From assembly GCA_023388015.1 (NCBI GenBank), contig JAEWHB010000089.1, forward strand, positions 1 through 5,361: a stretch of DNA of 5,361 nt. Direction: 5' to 3'. Source of the stretch: Bacteroidota bacterium. Lineage in GTDB: Bacteria > Bacteroidota > Bacteroidia > Flavobacteriales > Weeksellaceae. Shown here in pieces: positions 1 through 5,361 of the stretch. The notes under the pieces are model-generated. The model was given only the letters and a program-made list of their open reading frames with translations. It was not told the origin of the DNA and did not search any database. Within the stretch, counting starts at the first letter, position 1. Each line of letters begins with the position of its first letter. Both the position numbers and the translations under genes were made by a program.

Positions 1-199
1 ATTCGTCCAGTTTTTCAAATGCCGATAAAAATGCGTCCTGCATGGCTTCTTCGGCTTTCATCTCGTCTTTAATTATGTTTCTGCTTACCTGGTACATAGC
101 GCGCGCATATTTTTTGTACAAAGTCATTTGCGACTGACGATCGCCTTTCTGACATTGTTTCAACAATTCTTGTTCGCTATTTAACTGAAATATTTTCAA
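1..199 (-). CDS. ECF-type RNA polymerase sigma factor, N-terminal fragment (runs off left edge)
   Basis: The 66 visible codons match the start of a small sigma-70 family (ECF) sigma factor, which directs RNA polymerase core to a specific promoter set. Residues 8-22 (SEQELLKQCQKGDRQ) are the usual N-terminal helix. Residues 27-64 carry region 2, with LYKKYARAMY, then a KAEEAMQDAFLSAFEKL stretch that matches the family pattern 'AEDxxQExFxxxF'. Region 4 and the C-terminus lie outside the window, so target promoters and any anti-sigma partner cannot be seen. The start is uncertain: the frame is closed by a TAA at 281-283 and contains no ATG before residue 25, which is inside region 2. TTG at 199 (giving MKIFQLN...) is preferred because related flavobacterial sigma factors start with a similar short hydrophobic lead; GTG at 220 and TTG at 262 are alternatives. 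The gene is divergent from the lipoprotein gene at 312. Family assignment is secure, the exact start is not. Confidence 0.85.
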   Translation of the reverse strand, partial: MKIFQLNSEQELLKQCQKGDRQSQMTLYKKYARAMYQVSRNIIKDEMKAEEAMQDAFLSAFEKLDE

Positions 200-311
200 T
201 TCGGTAATCAGTTTCTGCACAAAAGACGAAAGGTAATTCTTAGTTGTTACAGTTTTGGTCAAAAATTTGAATAAAATATTTTAAATTCGTTTAACTTAAA
301 AATCTATAATT
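200..311. promoter_or_regulatory. Divergent AT-rich intergenic region with weak promoter-like elements
   Basis: This gap must hold the promoters of two divergent genes. Bacteroidota housekeeping promoters have TTTG near -33 and TAnnTTTG near -7, about 19-20 nt apart. On the plus strand TAAATTCG at 282-289 matches the -7 element with one mismatch, but no TTTG sits at the right distance (the nearest, at 254-257 and 266-269, are 24 and 12 nt away). On the minus strand TACCTTTC (235-228) matches with one mismatch, and TTTG (263-260) lies 24 nt upstream, longer than usual. If that minus-strand element is real, transcription would start near 221 and favour the TTG at 199 as sigma factor start. No operator-like palindrome was seen. 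Individual elements are weak. Confidence 0.25.
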
Positions 312-680
312 ATGAAATTCTCTTTATACATCAGCGTTATGGCTTCGTTTATATTCTTCAATTTTTCTTGCGAAGCCAACAAACAAAACACTGAAGCCAC
401 CGAATCCGGCGAAATGACATCAACCCAAAATGAAGTCTGGACGGAAGGAATTACCACCATTACCGGAACTATTTCCAATGTCATTCAGGAAAAAGACGGA
501 CAAACCATTGTGCTATACAATAATAAAGGGATTGAATACACAGCCATCATCAGCATTCCGAATCTTGGAGAAAACGCTGCCCAATACCGAGAATTTGAAG
601 TGGGAGAGGAGATCGGTTTCCGAGGAAATCTGATTGAAAATCAACGAATGGTAGTCAGAGAAGTATTGGAAATGAGGTGA
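312..680 (+). CDS. Small predicted lipoprotein with OB-fold-like domain, function unknown
   Basis: This 122-residue protein starts at ATG 312 after an A-rich leader. Residues 1-19 form a lipoprotein signal peptide (Lys at 2, hydrophobic core to F18) ending in NFSC, with Cys20 as the probable lipidation site; the -3 position is Asn, which is not ideal. Residues 21-45 are a polar, flexible Glu/Thr/Ser/Asn-rich linker. The rest (about 46-122) alternates short beta strands and turns: a TITGTISNVIQEKDG segment, a Tyr-Thr-Ala-Ile strand, then YREFEVGEEIGFRGNL and a final MVVREVLEM strand. The order 'GxI..v....g......y.....f.vGe.v.f.G.l......v..v' resembles OB-fold beta-barrel domains. The OB-fold call is inference from pattern only. 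It probably sits in the periplasm or on the outer membrane. It converges on the formyltransferase gene with a 39-bp gap that shows no convincing terminator. I do not recognise a named family and assign no function. Confidence 0.8.
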   Translation: MKFSLYISVMASFIFFNFSCEANKQNTEATESGEMTSTQNEVWTEGITTITGTISNVIQEKDGQTIVLYNNKGIEYTAIISIPNLGENAAQYREFEVGEEIGFRGNLIENQRMVVREVLEMR

Positions 681-719
681 TTTCCGACTTTAACTAATAA
701 GATTTTGAATTTAGTCAGA

Positions 720-1421
720 TTAATTTGTTAGTAAATTATTTTTATAAACTTCAAAATCAGTCATTAAATTCTCCTCAATCGATTTAGGCATTCGGCGAGT
801 GGCTTCAAATTCAGTTGTACTGAGCGAAGGAAAATCAGTTCTTGTAGGAATGATTTCGATGGAACTTACCAGCATATCGATTTCGATTTCGTATTGACGA
901 TAAGCCACCGAATGAAAAGTATCGTTGGCATAAACTGGAACTTCTCTTTGTTCGATCAGAAATCCCGCATCGGCTTCCGAATCCACAAAATGACAAGTCA
1001 CACCCAAAGGTTGCTGGTTGTGAATGGCCCATTTCAAAGAATCCAAACCCCGAACTTTGGGTAGCCAACCCGGATGGGAATTAATCAGTTTATGGTTTTC
1101 AACCAATTCGTCGGGCAATAATCCGGCACCTGCAATCAAGATGAAATCGGCTTTGTGTTGGTTTAAGTAAAAATTTATTTGATCGGCTTTAACCTCTTGA
1201 AAACGAAATTGAAGACGCTTACATAAAACTTTCGGTATCACATCAATCGCTGTGGAAGGACGGTGTGCATAAATCGGTTTAAATGGATTTTCACGAAGGA
1301 CAAAAGGCAATGCCAAAACCGTAACGTTTTGATATCCTCTGGCTTTCAGTTGAAACAATACATCTTGGGTTTTACGGTGCGGCGTGTTGTAGGAAATTAC
1401 AACGATTTCTTCTTGCTTCAT
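720..1421 (-). CDS. Formyltransferase family protein, probably amino-sugar N-formyltransferase
   Basis: This 233-residue protein has the formyl-transferase N-terminal fold (GART / Met-tRNA formyltransferase superfamily), which moves a formyl group from N10-formyltetrahydrofolate to an amine. The catalytic triad is visible: Asn114 and His116 in LINSHPGWLPKVRG (112-125), and Asp151 in the VDSEADAGFLIE segment (146-157). The 37-residue Asn-to-Asp spacing is close to the family norm. W131-A-I and GVTCHFVD (140-147) are further conserved pieces. Residues 1-60 form a divergent Rossmann-like start with YNTPHRKTQD and YAHRPS motifs, the kind I associate with formyltransferases in surface-sugar clusters. 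It lacks the C-terminal domain of Met-tRNA formyltransferase, and the different N-terminus argues against purN. The ATG overlaps the stop of the upstream kinase gene by 4 nt (ATGA), so the two are probably translated as a coupled pair. Family is firm; the amino-sugar substrate is inference. Confidence 0.88.
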   Translation of the reverse strand: MKQEEIVVISYNTPHRKTQDVLFQLKARGYQNVTVLALPFVLRENPFKPIYAHRPSTAIDVIPKVLCKRLQFRFQEVKADQINFYLNQHKADFILIAGAGLLPDELVENHKLINSHPGWLPKVRGLDSLKWAIHNQQPLGVTCHFVDSEADAGFLIEQREVPVYANDTFHSVAYRQYEIEIDMLVSSIEIIPTRTDFPSLSTTEFEATRRMPKSIEENLMTDFEVYKNNLLTN

Positions 1422-2275
1422 TTTGAAAGAATGTAGGTTTTATGATAATCTACTAAATTGTCAATTGGTTTTCTCACAATATGTCCGACTTCCAAATGAT
1501 AAGTCGCAGCTACCGCGCGAATGATTTCTTCGTAATAATGCGCCACCGAACCAATGAAATTCACTTCCGAAGCTCTTGCTTCGGGATTGGGTAAAACCTG
1601 ATTTTCAAAAAATGCTTCCATCGAAGTATAAATCAGATTTTGCATGAATGGCTCATCTTTGTATTCGTAAACAAATTTACTAAACGAAGCCAAATAAGCG
1701 TTTGCGAGTGGTTTCTGATAAACATTTACGTTCATTTCACTGATGGTCAGATTATAGGTTTCGTGAAATTTATCGGCAATATGTTTCGGCATTTTTTTGG
1801 TAAAATATGCGTGCAATAACTTTTTGCCCATATAACTTCCGCTTCCTTCGTCGCCCAAAATATAGGCGAGGGAAGGAGTAGCTTCTTTCAGATTTTCTCC
1901 GTCAAAATAACAGGCATTTGAACCCGTTCCCATAATGCAAACAATGGCAGGAGTGCCGCGATAAACCGCATAACAAGCTGCCAATAAATCGTGGTCTATA
2001 CGAATTTCAGCCTGTGTAAAATAATCTTTAAAACCGTTTTTTACGATTTCACGCAGAAAATCGGCCGAACAACCGGCGCCGTAGAAATAAACTTTTGTGA
2101 TTTGATCTGCAATGGCTTTCAGCTCTTGGTTTTTGAACATTTCTGCTTCAATGGATTTGGCATCAATGTGGTAAGGATTAAACCCGATGGTTTGGGTTCT
2201 GAAATTTTCGGTCAAATCTTGATTTAAAATCACCCAATCCGTTTTGGTCGAACCGCTGTCTGCTATTGCTATCAT
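1418..2275 (-). CDS. BadF/BadG/BcrA/BcrD-family amino-sugar kinase (GlcNAc or MurNAc kinase-like)
   Basis: This 285-residue cytoplasmic protein belongs to the ASKHA (actin/sugar kinase/Hsp70) superfamily, BadF/BadG branch, which includes N-acetylglucosamine kinases and murein-sugar kinases (MurK). Motifs appear in order: phosphate-1 loop DSGSTKTDW (6-14), GFNPY (31-35), the candidate catalytic Asp96 in IDHDLLAACYA (93-103), phosphate-2 loop IMGTGSNA (114-121), GDEGSGSYMGK (141-151), adenosine-site IGSVAHYY (241-248) and a C-terminal RKPIDNL (268-274). Length is normal for the bacterial members. The likely reaction is ATP-dependent 6-phosphorylation of GlcNAc or MurNAc, feeding cell-wall or chitin-sugar salvage; which sugar is used cannot be read from the sequence. 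The ATG at 2275 lies 15-20 nt after the expected transcription start of a promoter-like site at 2298-2329. It is the first gene of a two-gene unit and overlaps the formyltransferase start by 4 nt. Confidence 0.9.
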   Translation of the reverse strand: MIAIADSGSTKTDWVILNQDLTENFRTQTIGFNPYHIDAKSIEAEMFKNQELKAIADQITKVYFYGAGCSADFLREIVKNGFKDYFTQAEIRIDHDLLAACYAVYRGTPAIVCIMGTGSNACYFDGENLKEATPSLAYILGDEGSGSYMGKKLLHAYFTKKMPKHIADKFHETYNLTISEMNVNVYQKPLANAYLASFSKFVYEYKDEPFMQNLIYTSMEAFFENQVLPNPEARASEVNFIGSVAHYYEEIIRAVAATYHLEVGHIVRKPIDNLVDYHKTYILSK

Positions 2276-2290
2276 TGTTTTGTCTAATTA

Positions 2291-2332
2291 AGATTTGCTA
2301 AATTAAACTTCCTGAAGCATTCCTGCAAATCT
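2291..2332. repeat. 8-bp perfect inverted repeat around the kinase promoter
   Basis: AGATTTGC (2291-2298) and GCAAATCT (2325-2332) are exact reverse complements separated by 26 nt. The right arm contains the -33-like TTTG of the candidate promoter, and the left arm abuts its -7 element. A small CTTC-CT-GAAG palindrome (2308-2317) sits between the arms. The layout could bind a dimeric regulator at two half-sites, but an 8-bp match in AT-rich DNA can occur by chance. Confidence 0.35.
2298..2329 (-). promoter_or_regulatory. Probable promoter of the kinase/formyltransferase unit
   Basis: On the minus strand TTTG (2329-2326) is followed after 20 nt by TAATTTAG (2305-2298), which differs from the Bacteroidota -7 consensus TAnnTTTG at one position. 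Transcription would start near 2290, leaving a short leader before the kinase ATG at 2275. Spacing and placement are good. The match is by eye and no experimental start is known. Confidence 0.45.
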
Positions 2333-2335
2333 AAA

Positions 2336-2365
2336 GAAGAGACTTTTCTTTCGAAAAATCTCTTC
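2336..2365 (-). terminator. Strong hairpin, probable terminator of the receptor/lipoprotein unit
   Basis: GAAGAGA (2336-2342) pairs with TCTCTTC (2359-2365). After one C/A mismatch, TTTTC (2344-2348) pairs with GAAAA (2353-2357), closing a 4-nt loop (2349-2352). This gives 12 paired positions in a 30-nt element. It begins 24 nt after the lipoprotein stop on the minus strand and is followed there by TTTAGATTTG, a modest T-rich tail, so it fits an intrinsic terminator for the operon coming from the right. It also insulates the kinase promoter immediately downstream. The short T run makes termination efficiency uncertain. Confidence 0.6.
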
Positions 2366-2389
2366 CGATATTATTTAGAAACAGGATTA

Positions 2390-2845
2390 TTAATGCCCTT
2401 CGTGAATATCAACCTCAACAAAGAATTGTTGCTCATTTCCTGATGTATCCACCAAATAAATTCCCAAATGATAATGCCCTTCTAGAACAGGTTCTCCATT
2501 GATTTCCGCCGGAATTAAAATGTTTCTTTGTGCGATATAATGCGTCGGACTTCCTGAAATCGGATGCGTTTCGGAGTGAAACCATTCGGTTCCTACCAAA
2601 GTTTTGTGTGTATGTCCGTCGCCGGCACTGTGAATTTCGATTTTATAGGAAGCCAATCCGACATTATCCGAAAACTCAGCTTCAATCTGAAGGTTTTCTC
2701 CGAAATGTAATTCGGCCTCATTTTGTGGTTGATTTAAAATGATTATCGGCTTTTGTGTATCGACATTTTCATCATCACTTGAACAGGAAATCATTCCAAA
2801 TGTTCCTGCCAAAATACTTGCTATTACTAAAATTTTATTTTTCAT
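2390..2845 (-). CDS. Histidine-rich DUF4625-type surface lipoprotein
   Basis: This 151-residue protein has a lipoprotein signal (Lys2 and Lys4, hydrophobic core 5-19, MISC lipobox, Cys21). The cysteine is followed by SSDDEN, which resembles the Ser-plus-acidic surface-export signals described for Flavobacterium and Bacteroides lipoproteins, so it is probably displayed outside the cell. Residues about 31-148 form an immunoglobulin-like beta domain (QKPIIILNQPQNEAELHFG start; LEGHYHLGIYLVDTSGNEQ near the end) that I recognise as DUF4625, a Bacteroidota family often found beside TonB-dependent receptors. It has 11 histidines (47, 72, 78, 80, 90, 94, 102, 124, 126, 148, 151), including HTH at 78-80, HYH at 124-126, HSETH at 90-94 and a C-terminal HEGH. 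This suggests metal binding, which is inference. It lies 55 bp after the receptor gene on the same strand with no hairpin between, so co-transcription is likely. No enzymatic motif is visible. Confidence 0.85.
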   Translation of the reverse strand: MKNKILVIASILAGTFGMISCSSDDENVDTQKPIIILNQPQNEAELHFGENLQIEAEFSDNVGLASYKIEIHSAGDGHTHKTLVGTEWFHSETHPISGSPTHYIAQRNILIPAEINGEPVLEGHYHLGIYLVDTSGNEQQFFVEVDIHEGH

Positions 2846-2900
2846 TTTAATTTTATTTAATTGATGTTTAGTTGTTTAATTAATTACTTAAAGTTTAAAT

Positions 2901-5270
2901 TTAATTTCCAAAAGGAATTTGAATAATCAGCTGAATGTTTCTTCCTATTTCCGGAATTTCCAATGCCCGATAAAAACTGATGTGGTTATAATATTTTTCA
3001 TTGGTCAGATTTTGAACCGTTAAAATCAAATTCGGTTGGAAGGAATTCCATTTGAAACCAGCTTTCAGTCCGGCTCCGAAAAGCGTATAGCCGTCCGTTA
3101 TTTCTTCATTTCTTGCAATTCTTTTTTGAGCTGAAGTATATTTCACATTTGCCGAAACTTCCAAATGATCCAAAAATCCACGATTTTGAAGAATTTGATA
3201 ATTCCATTCCGTAAAAACTGTCATCGGCGGACTGAATGGCAATGGAAAATCACCCGATGGATTGATTTGCTTGTTGTAGAGATATTCCAGCGTAAGCAAA
3301 CCGTTTAATTTTTCAAAGAATTCTTTCTCAGCTTTGAATTCCACACCGGTAATCAGCGCTTCGCTTTGCGTATATTGGTAAATCTGTCCACCGTGAGGCA
3401 AAGGCGAGAAAATTCCGCTCGGCTCCAGAAAAATATAATTCTGAAAATAGTAGAAATAAGGATTTAGTTCAAAATTCCAATCTTTCGGATGGAAAGCGAT
3501 TTTCAGATCGGCAGTCCAGCCATTTTCGGGATCGAGATTTGGATTTCCTTTTTCGTGACGAAATGATCCGTGGTGAATACCGTTGGAACCGAGTTCAATG
3601 GCAGTCGGAATACGGAAATTACTCGCAAAATTCAGATTGAAATCCCAATTTTTATCGGGCTGAAATAAAACCCCGGCCGAATAATTAAAATTATGATACT
3701 CCTTATTCAAATCAGTGCTTCTCAAAGCAAATTGATTGGCTTCTGATTCCGAATGTCCGTTATTCATCAGGAATTCAAATAAATATCGGTCATAAAATGA
3801 CGAAGTTTTCAGTTTTGTGAAATCATAACGAATGCCATAATTCAAATTCCATTGCGGCGAAATATCCCAATTATTGATGACAAAAGCAGAAAGATTGGTG
3901 CGTTCAAATTCCGGAAGCAAAAAATTGTATCCACTGATTTTATTGGATTGGATTTGCGATTGTACACCAAAGTTCCATTTGTAATTCTTTGAAAAACGAT
4001 GCTGGTATTTAACCTGCGCATCATAAGTTGCCAATTTAAAATCCAGTTCCAAATCGGGATTTATTAGTGGCGCTTGCTGATTATTTCCATAATGCGTGTG
4101 AAATTCACTCCATTCCTGACGGTGATTGTTCTGATAACCCAACAAAAAACTCAAAGAATTTCCATTAAAACGCAAAGTAGATTCACTGCTTATTTTAAAA
4201 TGATTTACGTTTTGATACGGAAATTCGATGTTTCTCCGATCGCCGTCATCCTGTACGCGATCAAGCGTAGGAACCCCGTGTGCGCCCGGGAAAAAGCCAA
4301 GCTTCTGATAATAATTACTGATATTCAGCACGGTTTCAAACCCCGATGAAACATAGCCGATTTGCCCCGAAACCGCATAATCTCTTCCGGCTGTATTTTT
4401 CAGTCTTTGGTTAAAAATCGGAATGTTTCGTGAGAGATAAACAATCTGATCGGTCGGAACCGAATAATCCCCGAAATCAGTATAATTTCCGGACAATTTA
4501 TAATAAAAACTTTCGCCTCTCTGCGCTAGATTAAAGGAAGAGCCCAGCGCTTGATTGGCCGATCTTCCCATTACATTCAATTCGCCTTTAAAGGAATGGG
4601 GGAGCGGTTTTTTATTGTTTTTGATGGCAATCACACCGCCCATTGCATCACTTCCGTATTCGAGTGTATGGGCTCCTTTGATGATTTCCACATTTTCAAT
4701 GCTCCAAGGATTGATTTCCAGTCCGTGGTCGGCGCCCCATTGTTGTCCTTCCTGTTTAATTCCGTTATCAACGACGGAAATCCGGTTGAATCCAAGTCCG
4801 CGAATGACCGGTTTGGAAGTTCCTGAACCAATTTCCATGGCTTGAATTCCGGGAATTTTCTCCAGTGATTTGGCAAGCGAACCCGAAAATTCTTCTTTTA
4901 AAAATTGGGCATTGACGGTTTCGGCATTTTGAATCTTTTTTTCGTGAGAATGTTGAATGATGGTTTCGCTTAATTCGTAAATTTCTTCGGTCAAAATGAA
5001 ATTCCTGACCTGCGAAGCATTAAGTTCCAGCCTGGCTTCCAGCGTTTGGAATCCTTCTTTTTCCAGTCGGACCGTTGTCTTTCCGGGATTGGGAATAGGT
5101 AGTGAATAATTCCCTTCGGCATCTGAATAAACCGAAGCGTTTTGTGCAGTAATTCTTACTTCTTGAACCGGAATTCCATAATTATCCTGAATATTTCCGC
5201 TGATCATAATTTGCGAATTTGCGGATATGCTTAGAAATAAAAGCAATATCCACCCATAATTGGTTTGCAT
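2901..5270 (-). CDS. TonB-dependent outer-membrane receptor, ZnuD-like (probable metal uptake)
   Basis: This complete 789-residue receptor imports a ligand across the outer membrane using TonB-ExbBD energy. Residues 1-19 are a Sec signal peptide ending in SANSQ. Residues 22-95 form a CarboxypepD_reg-like domain, common in Bacteroidota receptors. A TonB-box-like ELSETIIQ (99-106) is followed by HSH (107-109). The plug spans about 115-218, with LEKIPGIQAM (136-145), PVIRGLGFNRISVVDNG (154-170) and the IIKGAHTLEYGSDAMGGVI segment (196-214). The beta-barrel runs from about 225 to the C-terminal strand IQLIIQIPFGN. Histidine-bearing pieces GFFPGAHG (325-332), EFHTHYGNN (389-397) and NGIHHGSFRHEKGNPNLDPE (563-582) resemble positions in zinc receptor ZnuD and relatives. 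Metal specificity is inference; another small ligand is possible. Start ATG 5270 is set by the signal peptide. It sits between a gene ending in RAPPFLA and the histidine-rich lipoprotein. Confidence 0.93.
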   Translation of the reverse strand: MQTNYGWILLLFLSISANSQIMISGNIQDNYGIPVQEVRITAQNASVYSDAEGNYSLPIPNPGKTTVRLEKEGFQTLEARLELNASQVRNFILTEEIYELSETIIQHSHEKKIQNAETVNAQFLKEEFSGSLAKSLEKIPGIQAMEIGSGTSKPVIRGLGFNRISVVDNGIKQEGQQWGADHGLEINPWSIENVEIIKGAHTLEYGSDAMGGVIAIKNNKKPLPHSFKGELNVMGRSANQALGSSFNLAQRGESFYYKLSGNYTDFGDYSVPTDQIVYLSRNIPIFNQRLKNTAGRDYAVSGQIGYVSSGFETVLNISNYYQKLGFFPGAHGVPTLDRVQDDGDRRNIEFPYQNVNHFKISSESTLRFNGNSLSFLLGYQNNHRQEWSEFHTHYGNNQQAPLINPDLELDFKLATYDAQVKYQHRFSKNYKWNFGVQSQIQSNKISGYNFLLPEFERTNLSAFVINNWDISPQWNLNYGIRYDFTKLKTSSFYDRYLFEFLMNNGHSESEANQFALRSTDLNKEYHNFNYSAGVLFQPDKNWDFNLNFASNFRIPTAIELGSNGIHHGSFRHEKGNPNLDPENGWTADLKIAFHPKDWNFELNPYFYYFQNYIFLEPSGIFSPLPHGGQIYQYTQSEALITGVEFKAEKEFFEKLNGLLTLEYLYNKQINPSGDFPLPFSPPMTVFTEWNYQILQNRGFLDHLEVSANVKYTSAQKRIARNEEITDGYTLFGAGLKAGFKWNSFQPNLILTVQNLTNEKYYNHISFYRALEIPEIGRNIQLIIQIPFGN

Positions 5271-5318
5271 TAAAAATGTTTTTAGTTAGAATAAATAATT
5301 ATTCGTTCAAAGGCAGTT

Positions 5319-5361
5319 TTATGCAAGAAATGGTGGTGCGCGAAGCTGTTTTGCGCTTTGG
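5319..5361 (-). CDS. C-terminal end of an upstream gene (...LRAPPFLA)
   Basis: The last 13 codons before a TAA at 5319-5321 read QSAKQLRAPPFLA on the minus strand, running in from the right edge. A C-terminal Arg-Ala/Gly-Pro-Pro motif is something I associate with small membrane-anchored, often histidine- or cysteine-rich proteins (DUF2946-like) encoded just upstream of TonB-dependent receptors. The 48-bp gap to the receptor ATG fits an operon. A second minus-strand frame is also open here, giving KAQNSFAHHHFLHKTAFERI and ending at TAA 5282-5284; it is possible but has no family signature I know. Only 43 nt are visible, so the call is tentative. Confidence 0.45.
   Translation of the reverse strand, partial: QSAKQLRAPPFLA

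Noticed and set aside
681..719. Possible bidirectional terminator between the converging genes
   Set aside because: Only 4-bp arms (GACT/AGTC) with a long loop can be paired, which is too weak to call.
835..1068. Second minus-strand open frame within the formyltransferase gene
   Set aside because: It is an out-of-frame shadow of a gene with intact catalytic residues.
2846..2900. Possible separate promoter for the DUF4625-type lipoprotein
   Set aside because: The 55-bp gap is very AT-rich but contains no TTTG / TAnnTTTG pair on the minus strand, so co-transcription with the receptor is the simpler reading.
4551..4845. Overlapping plus-strand open frames inside the receptor gene
   Set aside because: They lie antisense to the conserved plug region of the receptor, and their translations show no motif. 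They are shadow frames.
5288..5317. Possible promoter of the receptor gene (minus-strand TTTG followed 19 nt later by TAACTAAA)
   Set aside because: The second element matches TAnnTTTG poorly, and the receptor probably follows an upstream gene in an operon.
5322..5361. Plus-strand open frame beginning MQEMVVREAVLRF at the right edge
   Set aside because: It is only 40 nt long, lies opposite a more plausible minus-strand gene end, and has no recognisable motif.
5282..5361. Alternative minus-strand frame ending KTAFERIIIYSN with an HHH triplet
   Set aside because: It is open but short. The overlapping frame ending RAPPFLA has a recognisable C-terminal signature and a better gap to the receptor start, so this one is kept only as an alternative.

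Overview
The window looks like chromosomal DNA from the phylum Bacteroidota, most likely class Flavobacteriia. The signs are AT-rich intergenic DNA with A-rich leaders instead of Shine-Dalgarno sites, promoter-like TTTG / TAnnTTTG elements, lipoproteins with an acidic tract after the lipidation cysteine, and a TonB-dependent receptor that begins with a CarboxypepD_reg-like domain. No species can be named from the sequence. There is no RNA gene, CRISPR array, insertion sequence or phage gene, and base composition is even throughout.

Layout from left to right. (1) 1-199, minus strand: the N-terminal part of an ECF-type RNA polymerase sigma factor that runs off the left edge and has no possible ATG start. 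(2) 200-311: a short AT-rich divergent intergenic region. (3) 312-680, plus strand: a small predicted lipoprotein with an OB-fold-like beta domain. It is the only plus-strand gene and converges on the next one. (4) 720-2275, minus strand: a two-gene unit in which a BadF/BadG-type amino-sugar kinase (upstream) overlaps by 4 nt a stand-alone formyltransferase (downstream). A reasonable promoter lies just upstream of the kinase. (5) 2291-2365: an intergenic region with an 8-bp inverted repeat and a strong hairpin that probably ends the next transcription unit. (6) 2390-5361, minus strand: an apparent operon, read right to left. It starts with the very end of a gene at the right edge (C-terminus ...LRAPPFLA), then a 789-residue TonB-dependent outer-membrane receptor with ZnuD-like histidine motifs, then a histidine-rich DUF4625-type lipoprotein whose cysteine is followed by an acidic tract typical of surface-exported Bacteroidota lipoproteins.

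Working together, the right-hand operon reads as an outer-membrane metal (probably zinc or copper) acquisition module: a surface lipoprotein with HxH motifs next to a TonB-dependent gated barrel with histidine-rich loops. The kinase/formyltransferase pair suggests amino-sugar salvage or modification (GlcNAc or MurNAc kinase plus an N-formyltransferase of the type used on nucleotide-linked amino sugars), but the substrate link between the two is inference. Nothing in the window is clearly a wholly new system. The items most worth following up are the metal-acquisition operon and the translationally coupled kinase/formyltransferase pair.
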